32,880 nt of DNA, from positions 1-32,880 of the forward strand of contig CAMKQH010000015.1 in the NCBI GenBank assembly GCA_946414885.1, read 5' to 3'. This DNA comes from an uncultured Lachnospiraceae bacterium. Lineage in GTDB: Bacteria > Bacillota > Clostridia > Lachnospirales > Lachnospiraceae. This document shows, piece after piece, positions 14,488 through 23,204 of this stretch (positions are counted from its first letter, which is position 1; the number at the start of each line of letters is the position of its first letter). The position numbers were made by a program, and so were the translations under genes. The notes under the pieces were generated by a model, which saw only the letters and a program-made list of their open reading frames with translations, did not search any database and was not told the origin of the DNA.

Positions 14488-15375
14488 TTAGCTGCGAATC
14501 TCCTTGAGGATGCGTACCACGTCGTCAATCTTTAACGTGATGCTCATGGTCAGGGGATCGATCACGATGAATTCCACGCTCTCAGGAAGGAAATTCTTTA
14601 CCTCGTCAGGCGCAACGCGCACGATGCGAACGTCCTTTACGTGATTTCTGCTGTGCACCACAAGCTCGTCCATGTTGGTGAACAGACCAAGGGCGGACAT
14701 CTTTACCGGCTCCTCGTCCTCACCCTTTTCGTTCTTGTCGGGCGTAGGGGTGTAAATGGGCAGCATGCAGGCCGTCAGGTTGATGGAAGGATCGTTCTCG
14801 TGTCCTTTCTCAGGAATAACGGGCAGAAGGAACTTCGCCCTTGCAAGGTTTGCGTAAAACTCCTCGTAGCGCTCCTTCGCCTGCGCCACGTCCTTATCCT
14901 TGCGGCGCAGATACTGTGCAAAATACATGCCTGTCAGCTGAACGCCCATCAACTCATTCTTTTCCTTCTCAACAGCGTCCTTAACCTGCTGCGGGAGCAC
15001 CTCGTCAAGAGGAAAGCTCTCGCCGCGTTCGCCTGCGGGCTTAAAGAATACGGCATTCAGTCCCATCAGGGGGAATTTCGTCAGATGCTCTCGCACCTGA
15101 TTGCGCATCAGCTTCTTCATGGGGATCACGTTGCTGTTCTCTCCCTCGGGACGAGGCATCTCCATGGTCTTCAGCTCCGTAATGCCGACTGCGTCGCCGT
15201 TCTCGATCATGTGCTTGCCGGCTTCCTCGGCATCCTCATGTGTCTCAAACAAAAACGCCTGATCATAATAATTCGTCTGCTCACACTCTACAAAAGGCAT
15301 GCGCGTATACAGGGAATACAGAATGTATGCCTTGGGTAAATTTCTTAATCTCTCAATTTTCTCTTCTCTTGTCAC
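14488..15375 (-). CDS. SseB-family protein
   Basis: The 295-residue protein has a C-terminal half typical of the SseB family (an ARAKFLLPVI block, a central SALGLFTNMDEL and a final VEFIVIDPLTMSITL). The family is linked by its name to serine sensitivity in E. coli, but its molecular role is unclear. The N-terminal half (about residues 1-130) is less typical. I chose a GTG start at 15375 with AGGAG seven nt upstream. The frame is open 42 codons further upstream, but that part is repetitive leader DNA. The gene is convergent with asnB, with a 50-bp gap and no clear terminator. Confidence 0.75.
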   Translation of the reverse strand: MTREEKIERLRNLPKAYILYSLYTRMPFVECEQTNYYDQAFLFETHEDAEEAGKHMIENGDAVGITELKTMEMPRPEGENSNVIPMKKLMRNQVREHLTKFPLMGLNAVFFKPAGERGESFPLDEVLPQQVKDAVEKEKNELMGVQLTGMYFAQYLRRKDKDVAQAKERYEEFYANLARAKFLLPVIPEKGHENDPSINLTACMLPIYTPTPDKNEKGEDEEPVKMSALGLFTNMDELVVHSRNHVKDVRIVRVAPDEVKNFLPESVEFIVIDPLTMSITLKIDDVVRILKEIRS

Positions 15376-15413
15376 TTGATTGCTCCTAACCTTTCCTTCG
15401 CCCGTTTCCGTGC

Positions 15414-15480
15414 GGCGCGTCATGCGCCATGCCACGCTCGCTCCGCGGGGATTTCCGCTCCGCAGGGATTTCCGCTCCGC
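15414..15480. repeat. 17-bp direct repeats and hairpin in the SseB leader
   Basis: GGGATTTCCGCTCCGC occurs at 15448-15463 and 15465-15480, with a partial GCTCCGC unit before (15440-15446). A hairpin GGCGC-GTCAT-GCGCC lies at 15414-15428. All are within the predicted 5' untranslated region of the SseB-like mRNA (about 130 nt). Confidence 0.75.
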
Positions 15481-15509
15481 GATGCACCGCCGGGCAAACA
15501 ACTAGGCTT

Positions 15510-15538
15510 ATTATATCTTGAAATTGAAAAATACGCAA
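15510..15538 (-). promoter_or_regulatory. Sigma-A promoter for the SseB-like gene
   Basis: On the minus strand TTGCGT (15538-15533), a 17-bp spacer and TATAAT (15515-15510). Transcription would start near 15503. Confidence 0.6.
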
Positions 15539-15631
15539 GAGACAAACTCTTTACGTTCATATTCCGGCGCCCAGCCTCGCCCCGGGCTACTCTTCAAGCA
15601 CCTTTCTGCACGGCCACGCCTCTGGAAATCG

Positions 15632-17392
15632 TTACAGCAGCGTCTTCAGGAATTCCGCGGACTTCAGCATGAATCCGAGCTGATCCGGAGCGCCAAAGTG
15701 CTCGATGGCCATGTAGCCCTCATATCCCTGATCCTTCAGCTTTTGAACAAGCCTTGCGATGGGCACGTAACCGTCACCCACGGGCACGGGCTTCATGCCG
15801 CGGCGATGCAACAATTCTTCGCCCAAAGGCACCCCAAGCTCCTCCCAGATCTCCGGCGCTTCCTCGTCCTCACCACGGTCCTTGCAGTGTACGTGCCCGA
15901 TCTGATCCTTAAAGAGCTCATACGCCTCCTCAGCACTCTCATTGCTGAAGGCATAATTCCCCATGTCCAGCGTGTGCTTTAAGTCCGGCACCTGCGTAAA
16001 GAACCACTTCAGCTGATTGATCCGCGCAATGGGTGAAGTGAAGCTGTCGAAATCCTCCAGCGAAACCATGATTCCCCGATCCTTTGCATACTCCGTAAGC
16101 TCAGCGATGGCATCCCGCATTGCAAGGATCTCCGCAATTCCGCTCATGTAGCGGTCCGTCTCCTCGAAAGAGTGACTGACACGCGAAAGCTCCTTCGCCT
16201 GCTCCTCCGGAAGAAATCCTGGGATCAGCATCACGCGCCGGATCCCCATGGCCTTTGCCATGTCGATCATCTTTCTTCCCGTATGCATGCCCGCCGCATA
16301 CTTATTTCCAAAGTCAAAGAACTGATACAGGTTCGAAATCTCCATCCCGGCATCCTTGATGATGCGGTTCAGTTCCGGCTTTTGCACCAGCGTCGTAAAC
16401 TCCATCTCAACGCCGCTGATTCCGGCATTGCGCGCCTGCGCCAAGAGCTCCTCCAAAGACTTCCCCGTCTGCTCCACGGCCTCACGCAAATGCTCATAAA
16501 AAATCGAAAGCTTGATAGGCCCCGCCGGGCATTCGCTTGCTCCGCCTGCCATGTTTCTTTCGTTGCCAGTATTTGAAGCACTTGTGGCATAAGCCTCCCT
16601 TGCTGCGCTTACGCCGCTCGCTTGATTTGTGACACTTGCGTCACCTCTTCTTGCCTTCGCAGCATATCCGCTGATCTCCTCAGGCGCCATCTTCACTTCC
16701 TGGCACTCCATGGGATGCTTTAACCGCCGCGTCGGCGCGCACCAAAGCACCGCGTTCATGATGATCCGCTGAATGAACCTGTCATAATACGTCGGGTATG
16801 CCTCGTGTCCCGGCTGGAAATAAAAGATCTTTCCAAGCCCCCGCGTGAACGTGCAGCCGCTTCGGAACACTTCGCCGCCGGCGAACCATCCCGTAAATAC
16901 CACGTCATCAGGCTTCGGTATGTCAAAATACTCCCCGTACATTTCCTCCACGGGAAGCTCAATATATTCCGGAATATATTGTGCAATAGGATGTGACGGT
17001 GCTGTCACAAACAACCGCTCGCGGTCTCCGTGCCGCCACTTTAGCGTCATCGTCGTCCCGAGAAGCTTTTTCATCATCTTGCTGGCATGCGCCGAATGCA
17101 ATGCCACCAGCCCCATGCCGTTTAGCACCGCCTGGCGGATTCTCTCTGCCACCTCGTCCGAAAACGCCTCCTGCGCCATGTGACTCCAATACACCAGCAC
17201 GTCCGTGGCATCCAGGATCTCCTGCGTCAGTCCGTGCTCGGGCTCGTCAAACGTCGCCACGTGCACCCGGATCTCCTCATTCTGACACAAAAACTCCGCA
17301 ATACACCCATGGATCCCGTCCGGATATACCTTCCGGATATCCTCCTGCAACCTCTCATGCAAATTCTCATTCCAGACCGTTACGTTAATCAT
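15632..17392 (-). CDS. Fusion of ThuA-like domain and sugar phosphate isomerase/epimerase (TIM barrel)
   Basis: The 586-residue protein joins two domains usually found as separate proteins. Residues about 1-230 are a ThuA-like, class I amidotransferase-fold domain, with HSAHASK (His99) and QPGHEAYPTYYD (His196). Residues about 240-292 are an Ala/Ser/Gly-rich linker. Residues about 293-586 are a xylose-isomerase-like TIM barrel; likely metal ligands are Glu in the VEMEF region, Glu in LEDFDSF, Asp in HTLDMGNY, His in HVHCKDRG and Glu in MAIEHFG. Both families act in sugar or polyol breakdown (ThuA in oxidation of trehalose-type sugars), so one route is likely, with the substrate unknown. GGAGGAGG is 7-10 nt before the ATG. 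Its promoter is covered by operator-like palindromes. Confidence 0.85.
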   Translation of the reverse strand: MINVTVWNENLHERLQEDIRKVYPDGIHGCIAEFLCQNEEIRVHVATFDEPEHGLTQEILDATDVLVYWSHMAQEAFSDEVAERIRQAVLNGMGLVALHSAHASKMMKKLLGTTMTLKWRHGDRERLFVTAPSHPIAQYIPEYIELPVEEMYGEYFDIPKPDDVVFTGWFAGGEVFRSGCTFTRGLGKIFYFQPGHEAYPTYYDRFIQRIIMNAVLWCAPTRRLKHPMECQEVKMAPEEISGYAAKARRGDASVTNQASGVSAAREAYATSASNTGNERNMAGGASECPAGPIKLSIFYEHLREAVEQTGKSLEELLAQARNAGISGVEMEFTTLVQKPELNRIIKDAGMEISNLYQFFDFGNKYAAGMHTGRKMIDMAKAMGIRRVMLIPGFLPEEQAKELSRVSHSFEETDRYMSGIAEILAMRDAIAELTEYAKDRGIMVSLEDFDSFTSPIARINQLKWFFTQVPDLKHTLDMGNYAFSNESAEEAYELFKDQIGHVHCKDRGEDEEAPEIWEELGVPLGEELLHRRGMKPVPVGDGYVPIARLVQKLKDQGYEGYMAIEHFGAPDQLGFMLKSAEFLKTLL

Positions 17393-17411
17393 CCTAACCC
17401 CTCCTCCATTG

Positions 17412-17471
17412 TGTCACGGGGACATATCTGCTGACACACTTTTTTGTCACGGGGACGTGTCTATTGACACG
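17412..17471. repeat. Two 27-bp TGTCACGGGGAC repeats
   Basis: Copies at 17412-17438 and 17445-17471 match at about 22 of 27 positions; each begins TGTCACGGGGAC and ends TGACAC(A/G). The type is common between genes in Clostridia and resembles REP-like elements associated with a transposase family; that association is from general knowledge and no transposase is present here. They lie in the mRNA leader of the ThuA/isomerase gene, where CGTGTC-AATA-GACACG can form a hairpin. Confidence 0.7.
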
Positions 17472-17474
17472 TTT

Positions 17475-17503
17475 ATTATCCCACGTGCGTGCCCGTTTGA
17501 AAA
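17475..17503 (-). promoter_or_regulatory. Promoter of the ThuA/isomerase gene
   Basis: On the minus strand TTTTCA (17503-17498), a 17-bp spacer and GATAAT (17480-17475). The -35 element lies inside the palindrome TGAAAACGTTTTTT, so a repressor bound there would exclude polymerase. Confidence 0.55.
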
Positions 17504-17528
17504 CGTTTTTTTGTTGAAAGCGCTTTCT
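17498..17528. promoter_or_regulatory. Two LacI/CcpA-type operators (one perfect cre consensus)
   Basis: TGAAAGCGCTTTCT (17515-17528) matches the catabolite-responsive element consensus TGWAARCGYTWNCW at every position. TGAAAACGTTTTTT (17498-17511) matches except at one position and overlaps the -35 of the ThuA/isomerase promoter. The 17-bp spacing makes this a tandem site for a LacI-family dimer, either CcpA or a pathway regulator. It lies between divergent promoters, so the rightward gene could also respond. Confidence 0.65.
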
Positions 17529-17551
17529 TACCACTTTTTGCGTAAATTTGA

Positions 17552-17580
17552 TTGCCTAACAGCATTTTTTGCTTTATAGT
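17552..17580 (+). promoter_or_regulatory. Sigma-A promoter for the rightward orphan gene
   Basis: TTGCCT (17552-17557), a 17-bp spacer and TATAGT (17575-17580). Transcription would start near 17587, directly at the hairpin 17588-17611. Confidence 0.55.
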
Positions 17581-17587
17581 AGGGATA

Positions 17588-17611
17588 GGGGCAGTTTGGG
17601 GAAGCTGCCCC
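17588..17611 (+). promoter_or_regulatory. 5'-terminal mRNA hairpin
   Basis: GGGGCAGTTT pairs with AAGCTGCCCC (10 bp with one G-U pair, GGGG loop), and it begins at the predicted first transcribed base. No T-run follows, so it is not a terminator; a 5'-end stem usually protects mRNA from decay. Confidence 0.6.
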
Positions 17612-17660
17612 TGCAAAAACTATCGGCGGCACCAGGTCGTCGAAAACGGGAGGATATGAT

Positions 17661-18761
17661 ATGTTAAGAACGTGCCGAAACAAGAACGTACCGCTGTTGG
17701 ACGAAAATGAAAGAGGCATGATCTCCAAGCTCGCTGAGAGATGCAACTGCTTGGAGCCCATGGAGACCAGGACCTGCAAGGCCGGGGATTTCACCCTGAT
17801 CGCCAAGCAGTCCGACATTGGAAACACCAAAGAGATTCACCTGATGGCTTTTCTGGAAGCAGAAAACGTCTATGAGTACGTTTCCGATGCTTACGTTAGC
17901 AGCAACATGGACAAGAGCAACTACTACCAGTTCCTCTTCAACTCCGTAAACAACTATAAAATAGATCAAAAGGCAAACGCCGAGTCCCTTGAGGTTTACA
18001 AGGAAAATGCAAGAAACCTTTTCCCGGGCGAGGAACTTTGCTATGCTTTTGGCGGTCAGCTCACCATCGCCGTCCTGAATAAGGGCGACATCCGTCGCAT
18101 TGGTCAGAATAACTACGTTGTTTCCATCAACGTAAACTTCCTGAAGACGGATTCCGAGGAAGTGATCGAAAAAGATCTGAACAAGACCATCGACAAATTT
18201 TATAACGCACATAAAGACGACATTCGCCTTGCGACCAAAGCCCAGCACATCATGAAACTGTGCCTGAACCTCTCTGAGCGCGGCGCGGCGCAGTTCATCT
18301 ATGAGCATGAGTACTTTGTTGTGACCAGAAATGCGGACAATCCTGACAAATTCTCCGTTAGTTACGGCAGCTGCAAGGAAGACTTCAGCAAAGCAAAGCA
18401 GCTCTGCCTCAACGACAAGGAATTTGAGAACACCGTGACCAGCCTTACGGCGCTGCAGCTTTCCAAGACCATCTACGAGTTCCTGCAGAAATGCGAAATG
18501 ACCATGTTCCTTTCCAACGAAATGATGAAGGCCATGACGGAAACGGAAGCTCCCGCAGAGGAGAAGGCTGATGACAAGAATCCTGCAGACGCAAAGGCTG
18601 CAAAACCTTCCGAGGCCAAGAAGCCTGAGACAGCCGAGCCCAAGAAGGCCGACGCTCCCAAGGAAGCTCCTAAGCCCGCGCCCAAAAAGGCCGAAGACAA
18701 AAAGCCCGAAGCGAAGCAAGAGCCCAGACCCGTTGTTAGAAACAATTATCTGCTGTTGTAA
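17661..18761 (+). CDS. Protein of unknown function with Lys/Ala/Pro/Glu-rich tail
   Basis: The 366-residue protein is not recognised. Residues 1-290 look globular: a basic start (MLRTCRNKNVPLLDENERG), then mixed alpha/beta sequence, no signal peptide and no membrane helix. Residues about 291-355 are a low-complexity Lys/Ala/Pro/Glu tail, probably extended, followed by a short hydrophobic end NNYLLL. GGGAGGA lies six nt before the ATG. It stands alone: its own promoter, a stable hairpin at the mRNA 5' end and a strong terminator behind it. The moderate-GC, highly biased codon use (AAG, GAC, AAC preferred) suggests good expression. DUF5688-type proteins of Lachnospiraceae are one family to test; I cannot confirm it. 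Confidence 0.75.
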   Translation: MLRTCRNKNVPLLDENERGMISKLAERCNCLEPMETRTCKAGDFTLIAKQSDIGNTKEIHLMAFLEAENVYEYVSDAYVSSNMDKSNYYQFLFNSVNNYKIDQKANAESLEVYKENARNLFPGEELCYAFGGQLTIAVLNKGDIRRIGQNNYVVSINVNFLKTDSEEVIEKDLNKTIDKFYNAHKDDIRLATKAQHIMKLCLNLSERGAAQFIYEHEYFVVTRNADNPDKFSVSYGSCKEDFSKAKQLCLNDKEFENTVTSLTALQLSKTIYEFLQKCEMTMFLSNEMMKAMTETEAPAEEKADDKNPADAKAAKPSEAKKPETAEPKKADAPKEAPKPAPKKAEDKKPEAKQEPRPVVRNNYLLL

Positions 18762-18782
18762 TCATATAATTACCGTAAACTT

Positions 18783-18816
18783 AAAGGAGCCCGCAAGTCT
18801 GCGAGCTCCTTTTTTC
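18783..18816. terminator. Bidirectional terminator
   Basis: AAAGGAGC and GCTCCTTT flank an inner CCGCA/TGCG pairing and T-runs follow on both strands (TTTTTT on plus, TTTAAG on minus). It separates the rightward orphan gene from the convergent membrane protein gene, which ends inside it. Confidence 0.8.
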
Positions 18817-20491
18817 ATCGATAAAATCTCCAATAGCATCCGTCCGCCACAAGCTCATATCGCTCGTTCACCCATTGCATAATCCAAGAATCCTCCGGGA
18901 CGTTCGACGCGCCAAACCAACTCGATACGGCAACCACCGTCGGCTCTTTTTCCGGATTCAGCTTAAGATATTCCTCCAGACACGCGTTGTACTGTGGCGT
19001 GTCGATCGTGGAATAATTGCTGATCTCCGTTCCTGCATAGAGATACGTCAGCGAATCCATCAGCTCCCCGCCAACAAACAGGATCTTGTCCTCTGGCTTT
19101 AAGTACTTCTGAAAATCTTCAATTGTCCAAACGGCCTGCTGCTTGGTCACGTGATCGCAGACCACGCCGACTGCCGGACCGCCGCGGATCACATTCTGCA
19201 CTTCCCAGATCGTCTGCACCCGTCCGTTCGTATTTCCAATGCCCCAGACCACCAGCCCCCTGTGCACCAGCACGATCAACACAAGCGCAAAAATGACATA
19301 CTTGTCATCTTTGAACAAATGCTTGAAAAAGATCATGGATACCATGCCGCCAAGTACCAGATACGCCACGATCGTGATCATGCCAAGATCCGTAAGCAAC
19401 ATCGTCGCGAAGAATGACGCGGCCGACAGCGCCATGCCCGTCGTCCACACCTGCCTCTCCTCGCCGCTCGCCTTCTTGAATCCAAAAACCGCCAGTAAGA
19501 TCATTACCACGGGAAGCACGTAAATGCTGCAATTCCAATCTATGCCAGTCTTTCTCTGAAGCGCCAGCATCACAAGCTCCAAGACGAGGAAAAGCACCGC
19601 ACTGATCGTGCCCACTCTCTTACTGATCAAGACCGCAACAAAAACGCAACCTGCCACGGCTCCCATCATGATCGCAAAGCCCGTCCAGTACCCTCCAAAG
19701 CGGAACGTGGAATGGGTGTCAGAAAGGAAAACATTGCGGATCACCAACGTGAAGGTCGAAAAACCCAGCTTGATCAGAAAATATCCCAGATACGAAAGCC
19801 CCAGAACCGCCTCCGTCCCAACAAACACAAGACAATTCTTCCATCGCTGCTTCGTGTAAACAAACAGCAGGATCACAACCGCCACCGCACTGAGTACGCA
19901 GCTCGGATACGAAAGGGCCTGCAGCGCAACGCAGATCCCCGCCAGGATCAAATACCGAAGCTTATCCTGCCGCCGGAAGAACCGAAGCAGAAAACAAAAC
20001 GTCAAAACCGAAAACCCAATCTCCAGGTTTGCGAACTCCGGGAAGGGCGTCTGCTTCGCCCGGAAGACCAGAAGGAACATCCAAAGCGCCTGCCCCGTGA
20101 ACTTATCCGTAATACCAGCCGCCGAACCCACACCGGAAGCTTGGCCCGAACCCATACCGGAATTCTGGTACGCCCCCGTCACCGTGCGGTAAACGTACCA
20201 CCCGAGCAGCCCGAACGCCGCCGTCCCGCAGATCTGCAGATACAGCACCACGCCGGCATAGGACGGCACGATCAAATGATACAGCCCCATCAATAAGTCA
20301 TTTACAAAGATCGACGTCTGATGCGGCTCCCACATCTGAAGCAACATCGCGTCCCCGCGAAGATGCCGGTAAGACATGGCAACTTGATAAGCGCTGTCTG
20401 GCCCAAAGTCCGTAAAAATACTCTTTACGCATGCCAGCGCCGTCAATATCCACAATATTCTTAAGGCAATCTTTTCCTTCTTCTCACTCAT
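18815..20491 (-). CDS. Multi-pass membrane protein, possibly GT-C-type glycosyltransferase
   Basis: The 558-residue protein has about 11-12 hydrophobic helices and a C-terminal extracellular part of roughly 150 residues after the last helix. The first loop carries acidic residues (FTDFGPDSAYQ, about 27-37), as the first extracellular loop does in GT-C enzymes, but the family is not certain. A Gly/Ser insert (about 110-130) interrupts the helix pattern. The ATG is 15 bp after the epimerase gene, so it is in the UDP-uronate operon. A role in transferring or exporting the sugars made upstream is a reasonable inference. Oligosaccharide flippase or polymerase are alternatives. Confidence 0.75.
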   Translation of the reverse strand: MSEKKEKIALRILWILTALACVKSIFTDFGPDSAYQVAMSYRHLRGDAMLLQMWEPHQTSIFVNDLLMGLYHLIVPSYAGVVLYLQICGTAAFGLLGWYVYRTVTGAYQNSGMGSGQASGVGSAAGITDKFTGQALWMFLLVFRAKQTPFPEFANLEIGFSVLTFCFLLRFFRRQDKLRYLILAGICVALQALSYPSCVLSAVAVVILLFVYTKQRWKNCLVFVGTEAVLGLSYLGYFLIKLGFSTFTLVIRNVFLSDTHSTFRFGGYWTGFAIMMGAVAGCVFVAVLISKRVGTISAVLFLVLELVMLALQRKTGIDWNCSIYVLPVVMILLAVFGFKKASGEERQVWTTGMALSAASFFATMLLTDLGMITIVAYLVLGGMVSMIFFKHLFKDDKYVIFALVLIVLVHRGLVVWGIGNTNGRVQTIWEVQNVIRGGPAVGVVCDHVTKQQAVWTIEDFQKYLKPEDKILFVGGELMDSLTYLYAGTEISNYSTIDTPQYNACLEEYLKLNPEKEPTVVAVSSWFGASNVPEDSWIMQWVNERYELVADGCYWRFYR

Positions 20492-20506
20492 GAACCACTT
20501 GCTTCC

Positions 20507-21580
20507 CTACTTCATTGTTCCATTGGCGGCATACCATTCCGCGAACTTCCGCAGTCCCTCGCGGATCCCGATCGTCGGAGTAAATCCATAGTCGCGCTCC
20601 AACGCCGCGCTGTCCGCATACGTCACGGGCACGTCGCCTGGCTGCATGCCCACCAATTCCCGGTGAGCCTCGAAATCATAATCCTTCGGCAACACGCCGG
20701 CGCGCACCAGCTCCTCCTGCAACACCTCCACGTACTCCAAGAGATTCTCCGGCTGCCCTCCGCCAATATTATAAACCGCATAGGGCGGAATGGGAAGCCC
20801 GTCCTCGCCCGTTTTTCTCTCCGGCGCGCCCTGCATCACGCGATACACGCCCTCCACAATGTCATCCACGTAGGTAAAATCACGCTTACAATTGCCATAA
20901 TTAAAGATCTTTATCGTCCCATTCGAAGCCAACGTCTTCGTCGCCGAAAAATAAAACATGTCCGGCCGCCCCGCAGGTCCGTACACCGTAAAGAACCGGA
21001 GCCCCGTCGACGGAATGTCGTAAAGCTTTGAATACGCATGCGCCAACAACTCATTTGACTTCTTCGTCGCCGCATAAAGACTCACGGGATTGTCCACCTT
21101 GTCATCCGTGCTAAAGGGCACCTTCTTGTTCCCGCCGTACACCGAAGAACTCGACGCATACACCAAATGCTCCACGGGATAATGCCGGCACGCTTCCAAA
21201 ATGTTATAAAACCCAATCAGATTGCTCTCAATATAAACGTCCGGATGATCAATGCTGTAACGGACGCCAGCCTGCGCCGCAAGATTCACCACCACGTCAA
21301 AATGATACTGTTCAAACAACGAATCAATCAGCGCCTTGTCCCCAATGGAACCCTTCACGAACACGTGCGTCGCCGCGGCAGACTTCGCCGCCTCCTCGAT
21401 CAGCCCAAGCCGGTACTCCTTCAGCTTTGGATCATAATAGGAATTCATGTTGTCAAGGCTAACGATCGTGCCACTGCTCATTTCCCGCAGGAGCCTCAGC
21501 ACAAGGTTCGCGCCGATAAATCCCGGCGATCCCGTCACCAAGATCGTTTTGCCATTCAGATCAATCTTCTGCTTTTGCAT
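20507..21580 (-). CDS. UDP-glucuronate 4-epimerase (NAD-dependent epimerase/dehydratase)
   Basis: The 357-residue enzyme belongs to the extended short-chain dehydrogenase family and most resembles UDP-glucuronate 4-epimerases (GAE/CapI type), which convert UDP-glucuronate to UDP-galacturonate. It has the NAD motif TGSPGFIG (15-22 or so), SSSSVYG, the catalytic YxxxK (YAATK) and the GRPDMFYF block typical of uronate epimerases. AGGAGGG precedes the ATG, which I preferred to a start 27 codons upstream in the leader. The stop of the upstream dehydrogenase is one base away, so the two genes are coupled: UDP-glucose to UDP-glucuronate to UDP-galacturonate. Confidence 0.88.
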   Translation of the reverse strand: MQKQKIDLNGKTILVTGSPGFIGANLVLRLLREMSSGTIVSLDNMNSYYDPKLKEYRLGLIEEAAKSAAATHVFVKGSIGDKALIDSLFEQYHFDVVVNLAAQAGVRYSIDHPDVYIESNLIGFYNILEACRHYPVEHLVYASSSSVYGGNKKVPFSTDDKVDNPVSLYAATKKSNELLAHAYSKLYDIPSTGLRFFTVYGPAGRPDMFYFSATKTLASNGTIKIFNYGNCKRDFTYVDDIVEGVYRVMQGAPERKTGEDGLPIPPYAVYNIGGGQPENLLEYVEVLQEELVRAGVLPKDYDFEAHRELVGMQPGDVPVTYADSAALERDYGFTPTIGIREGLRKFAEWYAANGTMK

Positions 21581-21581
21581 A

Positions 21582-23081
21582 CTAGTCCCTCCTGAAAAGG
21601 TCACGGGTGTAAACCTTCTCCTCCACGTCGTCAAGCGCGCTGTCATAACGGTTCGCAACAATGCAACCGCACATCTTCTTGAACTTCTTCAAGTCATTCA
21701 CCACAAGCGAACCAAAGAACGTACTGCCGTTTTCCAGCGTCGGCTCATAGATCACCACCGTCGCGCCCTTTGCCTTGATGCGCTTCATCACGCCCTGAAT
21801 GCTGCTCTGGCGGAAATTATCGCTGTTCGCCTTCATGGTCAGACGATACACGCCAACCACCGTCTCCCTCGCCTTGCTCTCCTTTGCCTTCGAATACGAC
21901 TCGCTGTTGCCGTAAGTACCCGCGATCTCCAACACGCGGTCCGCAATAAAATCCTTTCTCGTGCGGTTACTCTCCACGATGGCACTCATCATGTTCTGCG
22001 GCACGCTCGCATAATTTGCAAGCAACTGCTTCGTATCCTTCGGCAGACAATATCCGCCGTAACCAAATGAAGGATTGTTATAATAATCACCCACGCGCGG
22101 ATCCAGACACACGCCCTTAATGATCGAAGCCGTGTTCAGCCCCTTCACCTCCGCATAGGTATCAAGCTCATTGAAATAAGACACGCGAAGTGCCAGATAA
22201 GTATTCACAAAAAGCTTCGTCGCCTCTGCCTCCGTCGTCTCCACAAACAACACCGGCACGTTCGTCTTGATCGCGCCCTGCTTCAGCAGTGCCGCAAACG
22301 TCTTCGCCGCCTCCTCGTTTGCCTTATCCGCGCCAACGATAATGCGGCTCGGATAAAGATTGTCATACAGCGCCTTGCTCTCGCGCAAAAACTCCGGGCT
22401 GAAAATAATATTATCCATGCCCAGCTTCTCGCGGATTTCCGCCGTATAGCCAACTGGGATCGTCGACTTGATCACGATGGTCGGCCGTTTCTTTGCCTTC
22501 GCCGTGGTATCCCTGACAAGCTTTAAAACTGCCTCCACTGCGGAACAATCAAAGAAATTCGTCTTCGGATCATAATTCGTCGGCGCAGCGATGACGATAA
22601 AATCTGCCTTCGCATAAGCGGTCGCACCGTCCGTCGTTGCCTTCAGGCTAAGTTTTCTCTCCTCATGCTCCGCCAGATACTTCTCGATATAATCATCCTG
22701 GATCGGAGACTGCCAGTTATTAATCTTCTCCACCTTCTCCGGAATAATGTCCACCGCCGTCACGTCATTATGCTGAGCAAGAAGAACCGCCAGCGACAAA
22801 CCCACGTAACCCGTACCGGCCACCGCGATTTTCATCCGCTTCGGCGCTTTCACTGCATTTTCCTCGTCCTCCTGAACGATCACTTCCGACATTTGGAACC
22901 CCAGCACCTCAGACAGCGCAAGCAACTGATCCACCGACGGTCCATACTCCGCCGACTCCAGCCTCGACAAAAGCGAACGGTTGATCCCCGTCTTCTTTGA
23001 CACCTCCGCCTGCGACAGCTTCAGTGCTTTCCTCTTGCTCACAACGATCTCCGAAAGAAGCTTTAAAGATAATGTTTTCAT
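21582..23081 (-). CDS. UDP-glucose 6-dehydrogenase fused to N-terminal XRE-type HTH domain
   Basis: The 499-residue protein starts with an XRE/HTH_3 domain (about residues 7-65: [20 protein letters not shown] with [15 protein letters not shown]) and continues, after a short acidic linker, with a nucleotide-sugar dehydrogenase. In the second part are the NAD motif AGTGYVG (88-94), IKSTIPVG (204-211), and the catalytic Cys345 in GGYCLPKD; it oxidises UDP-glucose to UDP-glucuronate. AAGGAGAGG lies 7-11 nt before the ATG at 23081. Two matching 19-bp palindromes flank its promoter, so the natural reading is a bifunctional enzyme and autoregulator. It is one base from the epimerase gene. The enzyme could alternatively act on a related UDP-sugar, but the pairing with the epimerase favours UDP-glucose. 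Confidence 0.88.
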   Translation of the reverse strand: MKTLSLKLLSEIVVSKRKALKLSQAEVSKKTGINRSLLSRLESAEYGPSVDQLLALSEVLGFQMSEVIVQEDEENAVKAPKRMKIAVAGTGYVGLSLAVLLAQHNDVTAVDIIPEKVEKINNWQSPIQDDYIEKYLAEHEERKLSLKATTDGATAYAKADFIVIAAPTNYDPKTNFFDCSAVEAVLKLVRDTTAKAKKRPTIVIKSTIPVGYTAEIREKLGMDNIIFSPEFLRESKALYDNLYPSRIIVGADKANEEAAKTFAALLKQGAIKTNVPVLFVETTEAEATKLFVNTYLALRVSYFNELDTYAEVKGLNTASIIKGVCLDPRVGDYYNNPSFGYGGYCLPKDTKQLLANYASVPQNMMSAIVESNRTRKDFIADRVLEIAGTYGNSESYSKAKESKARETVVGVYRLTMKANSDNFRQSSIQGVMKRIKAKGATVVIYEPTLENGSTFFGSLVVNDLKKFKKMCGCIVANRYDSALDDVEEKVYTRDLFRRD

Positions 23082-23095
23082 CTGCGTCCCTCTCC

Positions 23096-23114
23096 TTGTT
23101 ATTATTAGTAACAA
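23096..23114. promoter_or_regulatory. Operator O1 in the HTH-dehydrogenase leader
   Basis: TTGTTATTATTAGTAACAA is a near-perfect 19-bp palindrome (8 of 9 arm pairs match) directly before the ribosome site. It shares 14 of 19 bases with the palindrome at 23205-23223, consensus TGTTRYTAKTAGYAACA. It would lie about 26-44 bases into the transcript. Confidence 0.7.
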
Positions 23115-23146
23115 AATTACCATCAATCACGTCAATCAACAGCTCT

Positions 23147-23175
23147 ATCATATGTGATTTTAAGAGGAACGTCAA
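23147..23175 (-). promoter_or_regulatory. Promoter of the HTH-dehydrogenase operon
   Basis: On the minus strand TTGACG (23175-23170), a 17-bp spacer and TATGAT (23152-23147), between the two operators at 23096-23114 and 23205-23223. Confidence 0.75.
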
Positions 23176-23204
23176 TACAACTTTATAAAGAATATCATAA
23201 TTTC

